Positions 44,540 through 52,847 of a stretch of DNA of 64,000 nucleotides are shown here, piece by piece; the stretch's first letter is position 1, and every line of letters begins with the position of its first letter. The stretch lies in the NCBI GenBank assembly GCA_035318505.1, contig DATHEQ010000016.1, positions 1 through 64,000 on the forward strand, written 5' to 3'. The DNA is from DASWDH01 sp035318505. Lineage in GTDB: Bacteria > Myxococcota_A > Polyangia > Polyangiales > Polyangiaceae. The notes under the pieces were generated by a model that saw only the letters and a program-made list of their open reading frames with translations, was not told the origin of the DNA and did no database searches. The position numbers were made by a program, and so were the translations under genes.

Positions 44540-45058
44540 CTAGCGCGAGCGAGGGCCGCTGGTGGGCGATTCCTGATTTTCGAGCCACGCCAGCGCCGCG
44601 GCTTCACTCGGGAAGAGGCGCACCGGAACGGAAGTCCGATTCGATCCGAGAATCATGTTGCCGACGATGCGGCCGAGCAACGAGCTGGTCACGATGCCCA
44701 TCGCGGTGATGTCCTTTTTCGACTCGGCGCACATGTAATGGTCGCGGCACTCGTTGCTCTGCGGACCCGCGTCGGACAGGTCGACGAGCAGCGGTCTTTT
44801 CACACCTTGTGCCACTCTGGCGACGGCGCCCACGTTGGCGATGGCGTCCTCCAGCTCTTCGCGCTGGCGGCCCTGGGCGCGAATCCGAATGATTCCGTCT
44901 TCACCGAGCCAGACGCGAGCGGACTTCGTCTGGATCGCGCCTGCGGGTGGAGTCGATGTCGGACGAGTCGTAGGGCGCAACTCATCATGCGATACGGATC
45001 TTCCACGTACAACCTGAGGGGTCGGGCTTCGTTGGACGAGAGACGCCCCATCTGGCAC
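44540..45058 (-). CDS. STAS-like domain protein of unknown function
   Basis: A 172-residue protein; the only in-frame start is a GTG at 45058, which lacks a clear Shine-Dalgarno, so the N terminus is uncertain. The first 50 residues look disordered. Residues about 50-165 have a strand-helix order like a STAS/SpoIIAA-type domain: ARVWLGEDGIIRIR, then a helix (REELEDAIANVGAVARVAQG), RPLLVDLSDA, and MGIVTSSLLGRIVGNMIL, LPFPSEAAALAWLE-type ending (VRLFPSEAAALAWLE). No catalytic residues are visible. It is divergent from the Nudix-MBL gene (100-nt gap). A second protein of similar size and layout lies at 22213-22695. Confidence 0.6.
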   Translation of the reverse strand: MPDGASLVQRSPTPQVVRGRSVSHDELRPTTRPTSTPPAGAIQTKSARVWLGEDGIIRIRAQGRQREELEDAIANVGAVARVAQGVKRPLLVDLSDAGPQSNECRDHYMCAESKKDITAMGIVTSSLLGRIVGNMILGSNRTSVPVRLFPSEAAALAWLENQESPTSGPRSR

Positions 45059-45158
45059 GCCGGAACGCGCGCGCGGTGGGGCGAGCTAGGTGGCTCGGCA
45101 GAGAGCGTGTGGTACACGGGGACGAGCCGATGGCGCCCCCCTCCTCGAGTCCCGACCC

Positions 45159-46736
45159 ATGAGCGAGCACCCCTTCGGGCAAAGACCGGTGCCGGTCGTC
45201 ACCGCCGCCCGATCGGCGGCGATCGTCGCACTGGTGCGCCGGCGCGGCGCAGCGGACGCCCCTCTCGACCTCTTCATCGTACGACGCGCGCGGGAGCTCA
45301 GGATGTTCGGCGGTTTCGTCGCGCTTCTCGGAGGAGGTCTCGACGCCGCCGACGGAGACCCGAACGACGAGCTTGCCCTCGTGCAGTGCGCCGCGCGAGA
45401 GCTGTTCGAAGAAGCTGGCGTCTTGGCAGTCACGGGCGCGACAGGTGTACCCGTCGCCGCGCGCGAGCGCGCGCGGCGTGCGCTCTGCGAGCGCGGTGCC
45501 GACGCCGCGGGTTTTCAGCGGTTTCTCGACGAGCATGGCAAAACCGTCGATCACGCGCGTTTTCACCGCGCCGGCCGCTGGGTTACGCCGCTGTTTGTCC
45601 CCACGCGCTTCGACGCTCACGTGTTCGTGGTCGAAGCCTCGGCGGAAGATGAGCCCAACGTGTGGCCAGGAGAGCTCACCGCGGGCGAGTGGATCGACCC
45701 CGCCACCCTGGTGGCGCGCTGGGAACGCGGAGACGTGTTGTTGCACCCTCCGCAATCGCACCTCGCGTGCACGCTCGCGGCGTGGAATCGGCAGTCACCG
45801 GGCGCGAGGGCCTCGACCTTGGACGAACTCGCCCGCGCCATCGCGACGGGTGGCTACCGCGATGACGAGCAGGTGGCGACGCGTATCGATTTCCAGCGCG
45901 GCTTCGTCATGTTTCCGGTCCTCACCCCGACGCTGCCTCCGGCGCAGCACACCAATGTTTACGTCGTAGGGTCCGGCGAGTTCGTGGTCATCGACCCCGG
46001 CTCACCGTACGCGGAAGAACAAGCGCGATTGCATCGCCTTTTCGACGAGCTTCGCGACGAGGGGCGCACGGCGCGCGCCGTCGTGCTCACGCATCATCAC
46101 GAAGATCACACCGGTGGTGCGATGGCCGCCGCGCGTCACCTCGGTGTCCCGATTTTCGGTCACGCCCGCACGCTCGATCGACTGGCCGTGAACGCCAGCG
46201 TGAAGTGTGAGGTGATCGATAACGGAGTCATTTTCGAGCTCGCCGGCCCGCTGCCCATCACCCTTCGCGCGGTGTTCACGCCCGGGCACGCGCGCGGGCA
46301 TCTTTCTTTCCACGACGAGCGCTCGGGTGCGATGATTTGCGGGGACATGGTGTCGACGCTGTCGACGATCATCATCGATCCCCCAGAAGGAAACCTCGGA
46401 GACTACCTCCAGTCACTCGAGCGGCTGAAAGAGCTCGCTCCGCGCACGCTCTATCCGGCGCACGGTCTACCCACGCAGCACGCCCTCGAAAAGCTCGATG
46501 AATACCTGGCGCACCGACGCGCGCGCGCCGAAGCGCTGGCGGGCGCCCTCGCGCGTGGCGCGCGTGACCTCGCCGATCTCGTGGCCGAGGTCTACGCCGA
46601 TGTACCGCTCATCGTGCATGCGCTCGCCGCTCGTTCCGCACTGGCGTCGCTCGAGTGGCTGGCAAGCGCCGGCCGCGTCCGCGCCGTGGGACCTCCGAGC
46701 TCGCCGAGTTCGCGTTGGGAGCTCACCGCGATCTAA
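45159..46736 (+). CDS. Fusion of NUDT19-like Nudix hydrolase and LACTB2-like metallo-beta-lactamase
   Basis: A 525-residue two-enzyme protein. Residues about 10-230 are Nudix. The box ends RELFEEAG (80-87), but its first half is stretched (GGGLDAADGDPNDE), as in the NUDT19/RP2 branch, which also keeps a WVTPLFVPTRFDAHVFVV-like segment. Residues about 245-460 are a metallo-beta-lactamase fold with the zinc motif HHHEDH (312-317), later GHARGHLSF and a C-terminal ICGDMV. Residues about 460-520 are the small winged-helix tail typical of LACTB2. NUDT19 hydrolyses CoA and acyl-CoA; LACTB2 is an endoribonuclease. The combined function is unknown. The last 14 nt overlap the convergent lipoprotein gene. 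Confidence 0.85.
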   Translation: MSEHPFGQRPVPVVTAARSAAIVALVRRRGAADAPLDLFIVRRARELRMFGGFVALLGGGLDAADGDPNDELALVQCAARELFEEAGVLAVTGATGVPVAARERARRALCERGADAAGFQRFLDEHGKTVDHARFHRAGRWVTPLFVPTRFDAHVFVVEASAEDEPNVWPGELTAGEWIDPATLVARWERGDVLLHPPQSHLACTLAAWNRQSPGARASTLDELARAIATGGYRDDEQVATRIDFQRGFVMFPVLTPTLPPAQHTNVYVVGSGEFVVIDPGSPYAEEQARLHRLFDELRDEGRTARAVVLTHHHEDHTGGAMAAARHLGVPIFGHARTLDRLAVNASVKCEVIDNGVIFELAGPLPITLRAVFTPGHARGHLSFHDERSGAMICGDMVSTLSTIIIDPPEGNLGDYLQSLERLKELAPRTLYPAHGLPTQHALEKLDEYLAHRRARAEALAGALARGARDLADLVAEVYADVPLIVHALAARSALASLEWLASAGRVRAVGPPSSPSSRWELTAI

Positions 46737-48408
46737 CCACCCAGATCCCCGCACCGTCGCCGAGGGGGACGCTGTAGATGAGACCTCCCGGCGTGGCGAG
46801 ATAGGTCGCCACCCCGTCGCTGATGGTCGCTGTGAATTGAAGCTCGAGGTTTCGATATTCGAGCCGGCCGATGTCCTTCTCTGGATCGTAATGCGTCAAG
46901 TAGGCGATGCCCGGCAAGGCGGGCACGAACTGGGCGCGATAGTCCCAGAGCACGTCGTGGTCGATGACTTTCAGCTCGGGATCTGGAGCCGGCGTGCGCG
47001 CTGCTTCGCTGAAGTCGAGCGTGCTCTCGGTGATGGAAAGGGTTGCCTTCTGGTCCTTGAAGTCGTCGATGATGGCCGTCCAGCGGTTCTTCCCGTCGCG
47101 CATCTTGAAGCCAGAGGAAGGTACGCGCTTCGAAATGGTGCTGAGCCCGGACTCGGAGAGGAGGGCGAATTTGCCGGTACTGCCGTCGAAATCGGTGACG
47201 AGATCACCGTTGCCGCGCACGACGCCCTGCGCGATCCCAAGCGTCGAGCCGTCGGTATCCCAGCGCACGAACCGGCCGAGGTCGCCCTCGACGTCGACGA
47301 GCGCGTAGCCGTGCGTTTCTTCGGCCGAGGAAAAAACACTGAGCCGCTCGAATGCGGCGCGCTGCCCGATGACCTTCGTCTGCCGTTCGGGCGTGCGAAG
47401 CACCAATTGGCCGACGCTGCCGTCCACGTCCGTGAGATAAAAAATGTAGAAAGGATCGACGGCGGGATCGCCGCTCTGGTTGGGGTAGGCAGGAAGGAAG
47501 GCCAAGTGGCCGGGAGCGGTGGGGATGTCGAGCTCGGATGCGTGGCCCGCTGATTCGCCGTAGGCGACGAGCTTTTTGCTTTCGCACGGCGAATAGTAGG
47601 TCACCCAGTTTTCGGCTACGCCGAGGTTTTGCGTCAATTCGAGGTTGCAGCCCTTGGCTGCGATTACGGTGTCGGTGACGCTCTCGGTGCTCGCGGCCAC
47701 GAGCCGGTGGACACCCGCAGCGTCGTGATAAAAATAGCTGGACCCCACGCCGACACGCTGATCCACGCCGTTGCCGAACCAGCCGACTTCCTTCCAATCA
47801 GCTCGGAAGGCGCCGATCTTCCCCTGCGCTTGCGAGTAGATGACGTAGAAATACGCGAACCCGCCGACCAAAACACCGTCGCTCACGATCGTGCGATTGG
47901 CGCCGGTGACGGGATTCACCATGGCGAGGCCAAGGCCCTGCTTCACCACGAATCCTTCCGCCGTCTCGATGCGGTACAGCCTGCTGTCCGGAATCGACAT
48001 CGGGTACGTGTGACAGTCGCCGTCCGCGAAGCGCAGCGTCCCTTCGTCTGTGCCCTCTTCGGTGTAGGCGATGGTCGTCGCGTCGAGAAAAACGCCTACC
48101 CCGGGCACGTGCCATTTCACATGGTTCAGCACGCAGGGGCGCGGGTCGGCGTAGCGCATGACGTAAAGTGAATCGTCATCGCGATCGGCCGGTCGGGCGA
48201 GCAGGTAAAGACTGGACCCCGACGCGAACTCGAGGTCCCGGTATTCGCCGCGAACCAAGCGGAAGCCGGGCGCATCGAAGTAGGTTTTCTCGTCCGGAAA
48301 AACGGCAGCGCTCGCGTCGCGAAAACCCTGGACGATGTCACATCCGCTCTGCGAGAGTCCGAGTAGGCAGAGAGCGAGCGCTAATTTTCCGTGACCCAGT
48401 CCGTGCAT
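46723..48408 (-). CDS. Large lipoprotein, possibly beta-propeller, unknown function
   Basis: A 561-residue lipoprotein. I start at ATG 48408, giving the signal LALALCLLGLSQSGC with the final Cys lipidated; the frame extends to 48504 but would overlap the divergent receptor gene. The body is almost all beta strand with regularly spaced Asp-Gly turns (FLDATTIAYTEEGTDEG, GGFAYFYVIYSQAQ), consistent with a propeller of repeated blades. Five or six Cys are present (e.g. RPCVLNHV, GDCHTYP, SPCESKK). No known domain or catalytic motif is recognised. It is back-to-back with the TonB-receptor gene and may be its surface partner; that is speculation. Confidence 0.7.
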   Translation of the reverse strand: MHGLGHGKLALALCLLGLSQSGCDIVQGFRDASAAVFPDEKTYFDAPGFRLVRGEYRDLEFASGSSLYLLARPADRDDDSLYVMRYADPRPCVLNHVKWHVPGVGVFLDATTIAYTEEGTDEGTLRFADGDCHTYPMSIPDSRLYRIETAEGFVVKQGLGLAMVNPVTGANRTIVSDGVLVGGFAYFYVIYSQAQGKIGAFRADWKEVGWFGNGVDQRVGVGSSYFYHDAAGVHRLVAASTESVTDTVIAAKGCNLELTQNLGVAENWVTYYSPCESKKLVAYGESAGHASELDIPTAPGHLAFLPAYPNQSGDPAVDPFYIFYLTDVDGSVGQLVLRTPERQTKVIGQRAAFERLSVFSSAEETHGYALVDVEGDLGRFVRWDTDGSTLGIAQGVVRGNGDLVTDFDGSTGKFALLSESGLSTISKRVPSSGFKMRDGKNRWTAIIDDFKDQKATLSITESTLDFSEAARTPAPDPELKVIDHDVLWDYRAQFVPALPGIAYLTHYDPEKDIGRLEYRNLELQFTATISDGVATYLATPGGLIYSVPLGDGAGIWVVRSR

Positions 48409-48476
48409 GCCACGACCCAATACTACGGGACCACGCAGAGACCAGTGCGTCAAGCTCGGCTCGATAGAGGTGATGG

Positions 48477-50846
48477 GTGAAGGGCCGCGTCGTCGGCGCC
48501 ACAATCGGCGCAGTTTGCTTCGCTTTGCCTGTTATCGCGCGCGCGCAAGACGCCCCTTCGAGCCCGGCGCCGGTCCCGTCCACCTCGGCGCCGGACGAAA
48601 CGGCCGCTCCCGATGAACTTCCTCCGGCCGCGGACGACACGCTCACCCCTCCAAAAGCGCGCGACACACCGGTCGAGTACCCGGAAGGCGCGACGGGGGG
48701 GGCGGAGGTGGTGCTCGAAGTCACGGTGAATGTCACGGGCCGGGTCACGGACGCGAGCGTCGTCTCCGGCGCGCCGCCGTTCGACGACGCCGCTCTCGTC
48801 GCCGTGCGCAATTGGCGCTTCGATCCCGCGCGTCGTCGCGGCCACGCTGTGGCGGCGCGAATCCGATATACGGTCCGCTTCGAGCCGGCACCGGAACCGA
48901 AGCAAACCCTGGGTCTGCCGCAGGACCTTTCAGCCGAGCCTGTTCGACCGTCTGTGCCGCGGCCCGCAGAACCTTCTGTTGCGGCCGGCGCTACGCCGCC
49001 ACCGGTCGCGGGTCAGCCGTTCGAGGTCGTCGTGCGCGGCGAGCGACAAGCGCCAGGCTCGGTCACCGTCACGCGCGGCGAGGCGCGCAACATGCCGGGC
49101 AGCTTCGGCGATCCGCTGCGCGCCGTGGAATCGCAGCCGGGCGTCGTTCCCATCGTTTCCGGCGTTCCGAGCTTCTTCATCCGCGGCGCCCCTCCCGCCA
49201 ACGTCGGGTTTTTCATCGACGGCGTCGATGTCCCGCTGCTCTATCACGCGTTTCTCGGGCCCTCCGTCATCCATCCTGGGCTCATCGACAGCGTCGATCT
49301 CTATCGCGGGGCGTCGCCCGTCGAATACGGCAGGTTTGCCGGTCCCATCGTGGCGGCGAACATGCGCCCCTTCGACCGGCGTTTCAGCGGGGAGGGGAAT
49401 CTGCGCGCCATCGATGTTGGTGGGCTCGCGGAAGTGCCGTTTGGCGAATGTGAGCCGGGCGCTCCCGCCGGCTGTTCACGCGGAAGCGCGCGCGTGTCGG
49501 GGAGATATTCGTACACGGGCGTCATCCTCTCGCTTTTGAGCAACGCCGACCTTCGCTATTGGGATTATCAAGCGCAGACCAGCTACTCGCTCGGTCCGCA
49601 CGATACGGTGAGCCTCTTTTCGTTCGGCGCGTTCGACTACTTTCGGTCGGACCGCACCTCCGAGCAAGATCAAGGGGGCAAGGTCTCCTTCCATCGGCTC
49701 GACCTGCGCTGGGATCGCAAGCTCCCTTCCGGAGCAAGCCTGCGCGTCGCGCTCACGGGCGGGTTCGATCGCACGGGGGGGACTGAAGACAACGAGAGCC
49801 AAGTTTCGGACACATCGCTGCGGTTACGCGTCCAGGCAGCGTCCCCGCTCGGCCCCGGCGTGACGATCCGCGGCGGAATCGACGCGCGCGGCGACAAATT
49901 CGAGCTGCGCACGAGCCCTGTCTACTTCAGCTACACCGATTATTCGGTGCTCTTCCCGGCGCGCTTGGAAGGCGTGGTGGGCGCTTACACCGGGCTCGAG
50001 ATCGAGACGACGCCTGGTATCGTCGTAGCGCCCGGTGTGCGCGCCGATGTGTACGCGGTGGGAACTGAAAAAGCCGTCGGCGTCGACCCCCGCGTGACGG
50101 CAAGCTTTGCCGTTCATCCCGACGTCAAGATCGAAACCTCGCTCGGCATCGCGCACCAGAGGCCGAACTTCGCCGCTCAAGTGCCCGGCGCCCAAGTGGC
50201 CGATCTGGCCGGCGGCCTGCAGCAGGCAGTTCTGTTCAGCTCTGGGGTGAAGTGGAAGCTTCCCGCCAACGTTACGGCCACGGCGACTGGTTTTCGCACC
50301 GCGTATTTCCACGCGCTCGACCCCATCGGGGGGGCGCGCGATTTCAGCATCGACCGCACGGTCCTCGATCGGCGCTCCACCATTTACGCGGGGGGCATCG
50401 AAATCGGCATCTCGCGCCCTCTCTCGCGCGCGCTGGGGGGCTTTCTCTCGTACACGCTCTCCCGCTCAGAGCAGACGAGTGGACGACGCCGCACCGTGTC
50501 TGGCTTCGACCGGCCTCACGTGCTGCAGTTCGCGCTGTCCTACGATTTCGGGCTAGGAATTCGTGCCGGGTTTCGGTCGATGTTCTATTCGGGGGTGCCG
50601 GCGCTCCTTTTAGAAGGGTCACCGCACTTCACCACCGACCGGCGCGGCACGCCTTACTTCCGCGCCGACGTTCGTATCGAGAAGCGGTGGGTGCTGGGGC
50701 AGACCTCCTGGTGGGCCATCAGCGGCGAGATGTTGAACGCGACATCGACCAAGGAAGTGGTCAGGGTCGACTGCGGAACCGTCTGCGTCGAGCGTTTCGC
50801 CGGCCCGATCGTCTTGCCCAGCATCGGGATCGAAGCCGGCTTCTGA
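48477..50846 (+). CDS. TonB-dependent receptor with fused N-terminal TonB-C domain
   Basis: A 789-residue outer-membrane protein. The signal peptide ends about ALPVIARAQ. After a Pro-rich linker, residues about 60-145 form a TonB C-terminal-type domain (GGAEVVLEVTVNVTGRVTDA; the VRNWRFDPARRRGH motif). A second linker leads to a plug domain (TRGEARNMPGSFGDPLRAVE; FFIRGAPPANVGFFIDGVDVP; IDSVDLYRGASPVEYGRF) and a beta barrel ending in Phe (IGIEAGF), as outer-membrane proteins usually do. A receptor normally contacts TonB through an N-terminal box; here a TonB-like domain is covalently attached, so it may act on itself or a partner. The start is GTG 48477 with GAGGTGAT just upstream. The sigma/FecR-type genes follow after 199 nt. 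Confidence 0.88.
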   Translation: MKGRVVGATIGAVCFALPVIARAQDAPSSPAPVPSTSAPDETAAPDELPPAADDTLTPPKARDTPVEYPEGATGGAEVVLEVTVNVTGRVTDASVVSGAPPFDDAALVAVRNWRFDPARRRGHAVAARIRYTVRFEPAPEPKQTLGLPQDLSAEPVRPSVPRPAEPSVAAGATPPPVAGQPFEVVVRGERQAPGSVTVTRGEARNMPGSFGDPLRAVESQPGVVPIVSGVPSFFIRGAPPANVGFFIDGVDVPLLYHAFLGPSVIHPGLIDSVDLYRGASPVEYGRFAGPIVAANMRPFDRRFSGEGNLRAIDVGGLAEVPFGECEPGAPAGCSRGSARVSGRYSYTGVILSLLSNADLRYWDYQAQTSYSLGPHDTVSLFSFGAFDYFRSDRTSEQDQGGKVSFHRLDLRWDRKLPSGASLRVALTGGFDRTGGTEDNESQVSDTSLRLRVQAASPLGPGVTIRGGIDARGDKFELRTSPVYFSYTDYSVLFPARLEGVVGAYTGLEIETTPGIVVAPGVRADVYAVGTEKAVGVDPRVTASFAVHPDVKIETSLGIAHQRPNFAAQVPGAQVADLAGGLQQAVLFSSGVKWKLPANVTATATGFRTAYFHALDPIGGARDFSIDRTVLDRRSTIYAGGIEIGISRPLSRALGGFLSYTLSRSEQTSGRRRTVSGFDRPHVLQFALSYDFGLGIRAGFRSMFYSGVPALLLEGSPHFTTDRRGTPYFRADVRIEKRWVLGQTSWWAISGEMLNATSTKEVVRVDCGTVCVERFAGPIVLPSIGIEAGF

Positions 50847-50868
50847 CCCGTGCTTAAGAGGCCGAGCG

Positions 50869-50920
50869 CGGGCGCGCCCGAAAATGCCTGGCGCCGAGGC
50901 AGCCGCGCAAAAACTGCCTC
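50869..50920 (+). terminator. Palindrome and stem-loop after the TonB-receptor gene
   Basis: CGGGCGCGCCCG (50869-50880) is a perfect 12-nt palindrome; 15 nt later GAGGCAG (50896-50902) and CTGCCTC (50914-50920) form a 7-bp stem with an 11-nt loop. The stretch after it is A/T-rich (50921-50960) and may hold the sigma-factor gene's promoter. No clear T-tract follows either hairpin, so terminator function is a guess. Confidence 0.35.
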
Positions 50921-51045
50921 AATTAATCGAAATGATTGCATTTTTCGCTCTACGAAGTCGGTGTTGCCGCGTGGCGGCCATGCCTGATCCTGTACATTTG
51001 CAGCGTTCGTGAGCCATCGCGGGGGTCAAGTGGTACTTCCATCAG

Positions 51046-51729
51046 GTGCCAGTCCTTCGCCTTGGACCTACGGGGGCATCTGCCCACTCCGTCGCGGCGA
51101 CGCGATCCGGGACGGGCCCGACCGACGCTGCCCTGGTCGTCGCTGCGCGCGCGGGGGAAGATTGGGCACGCGAGGCGCTTTTTCGGCGGCACGCGAACAT
51201 GGTCGCCGGCATGGCGTTTCGCTTGCTCGGCCGTGACGAGGACGTCGACGACCTGGTGCAGGACAGCTTCGTCGAGGCTTTGCGATCGCTCGATCGGTTG
51301 CAGGCGCCACAAGCATTCGCCTCTTGGCTCGCGTCGATCGTCGTGCGCACGAGCTCGAAACTGATTCGCAAGCGGCGCCTCCTCACGAGGCTCGGTCTGC
51401 GCCGCGGCGATGCCGCGCTCGAGATCGACGAAGTGGTGGCCCGCTCGGCCCCGCCCGACGTCGCGACCGAGCTACGCGCCCTTTATGGCCACATCGAGGC
51501 GCTTCCCGCGAACGAGCGGGTCGCGCTGGTGCTGCGCCGCGTGGAGGGGCTCGGCATCGATGAAATTGCTGCGCTCATCGGGGCATCGCCCGCCACCGTC
51601 AAGCGGCGCATCGCCGAGGGGGAACAACGCCTCGCCAAGTTTAGCGGGGCGGAGCCGGAGGAACGACAGGCGGTGCGCTCGCTTCGCCCGATGGACACCG
51701 CCGAGGGCCACCGGAAAGCGGTCCGATGA
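51046..51729 (+). CDS. ECF-type RNA polymerase sigma factor
   Basis: A 227-residue sigma-70 family protein. Region 2 spans about residues 40-110 (REALFRRHANMVAGMAFRLL; DVDDLVQDSFVEALRSL). Region 4 spans about 145-200 (LPANERVALVLRRVEGLGIDEIAALIG and the helix SPATVKRRIAEGEQRL). It lacks region 3, so it is ECF. The start at GTG 51046 is the first in-frame choice; its Shine-Dalgarno is weak. The stop overlaps the next gene's ATG (ATGA), so it is translationally coupled to a FecR-type regulator, the classic cell-surface signalling pair. Confidence 0.9.
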   Translation: MPVLRLGPTGASAHSVAATRSGTGPTDAALVVAARAGEDWAREALFRRHANMVAGMAFRLLGRDEDVDDLVQDSFVEALRSLDRLQAPQAFASWLASIVVRTSSKLIRKRRLLTRLGLRRGDAALEIDEVVARSAPPDVATELRALYGHIEALPANERVALVLRRVEGLGIDEIAALIGASPATVKRRIAEGEQRLAKFSGAEPEERQAVRSLRPMDTAEGHRKAVR

Positions 51730-52847
51730 GAGACACGAGAACGGCCGTCCACGTCACTCCCCCGATGCCCGAGCGGCGGCTCGATCGGCAGTGGGAGCGT
51801 ATCTCTGCGCGTCTCGGGCGGCGCTCGTTCGCGTCATGGCCGATGCTGGTCATGGGGGCGACTGCTGCTGCGGCGCTGACCGTCGTGCTGGTGGTATTCG
51901 GCTTACACCGCGCCCCGGTCGTCAGCGACGCTTTCGAGGTGGCGGCGCTTTCCGATGGAAGACAAGAGCTCGTCTTCTCCGATGGTTCGCGGGTGATGGT
52001 CGCTCCCGGCGGGCGGCTGCGCGTCGATCGTGCCACCGCCAGCGACGTAGCCATGCGGCTCGAGGCGGGGCGAGCACGTTTCGAGGTGAAGCACGATCCG
52101 GCACGGCGTCTTTCGGTGATGGTCGCCGATTTCGAGGTGATCGATCGCGGCACCCGTTTCGAAGTGACCCGCGGCGACGATGTGCGACCGGGCATCGAAG
52201 TGCGCGTCGAGGAAGGCGAGGTCGAGCTGCGCGACCCGTCGCATCGCGAGCCGAGGCGGCTTACCGCCGGCGAGTGGTGGTCCAATCGCCCAGCGGAGTC
52301 GCCTGCCAGCGTAGCGGCGGAACTTCTGGCCGCGCGAACGCCAGCACCGGCGTCCGAATCCACGGGAGCGGCGTCGGGCGTCGCCAAATCGATTGTCAAC
52401 GTCGAGCCGGAGCCGGCTCCGCCCGTCACCGTGCGTTCGTCGGAAGCGCGCGCCAAGAGCGGCGGGGATGTGCAAGCCGCGCGCGAGCTTTTCGAACGAG
52501 GTAACTCGGCCAAGCTGGAAGGACGATTGCAGGAGTCGGCCGACGCATTCGACATGCTGCGTCTGCGGCATCGCAGCGACGGGCACGCGGCGCTCGCGGC
52601 GCTCGAGCTCGGGCGTCTGCGCCTCAACCACTTGAACGATCCGGCGGGCGCGCTCGCCGCGCTGCAGGATGCGATCAAGCTAGGTCCGCGTGCGCCGTTT
52701 CGAGAAGAAGCGGAAGCGAGAATCGTCGATGCGTTCGCCGCCTTGGGACGAGGCGCGGATTGTGCCCGGTCGCGCGAACAGTTCCTCGTGCGCCATCCGC
52801 GCAGCGTGCACGCCGCGGCGGTCGCCGGCAAATGCGGCACGCGCTGA
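51726..52847 (+). CDS. FecR-type anti-sigma/sigma regulator with TPR-like C terminus
   Basis: A 373-residue inner-membrane protein. A short cytoplasmic N terminus precedes one transmembrane helix (WPMLVMGATAAAALTVVLVVFGL). The periplasmic FecR-type domain covers about residues 65-190: the block SDGRQELVFSDGSRVMVAPGG is followed by VADFEVIDRGTRFEV and VRVEEGEVELRD. The C-terminal 130 residues are helical repeats (ARELFERGNSAKLEGRLQE; AALELGRLRLNHLNDPAGAL), TPR-like, an addition absent from E. coli FecR. It is coupled to the ECF sigma gene by ATGA and overlaps the next gene by 16 nt. It should relay a signal from the upstream receptor to the sigma factor. Confidence 0.9.
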   Translation: MRDTRTAVHVTPPMPERRLDRQWERISARLGRRSFASWPMLVMGATAAAALTVVLVVFGLHRAPVVSDAFEVAALSDGRQELVFSDGSRVMVAPGGRLRVDRATASDVAMRLEAGRARFEVKHDPARRLSVMVADFEVIDRGTRFEVTRGDDVRPGIEVRVEEGEVELRDPSHREPRRLTAGEWWSNRPAESPASVAAELLAARTPAPASESTGAASGVAKSIVNVEPEPAPPVTVRSSEARAKSGGDVQAARELFERGNSAKLEGRLQESADAFDMLRLRHRSDGHAALAALELGRLRLNHLNDPAGALAALQDAIKLGPRAPFREEAEARIVDAFAALGRGADCARSREQFLVRHPRSVHAAAVAGKCGTR

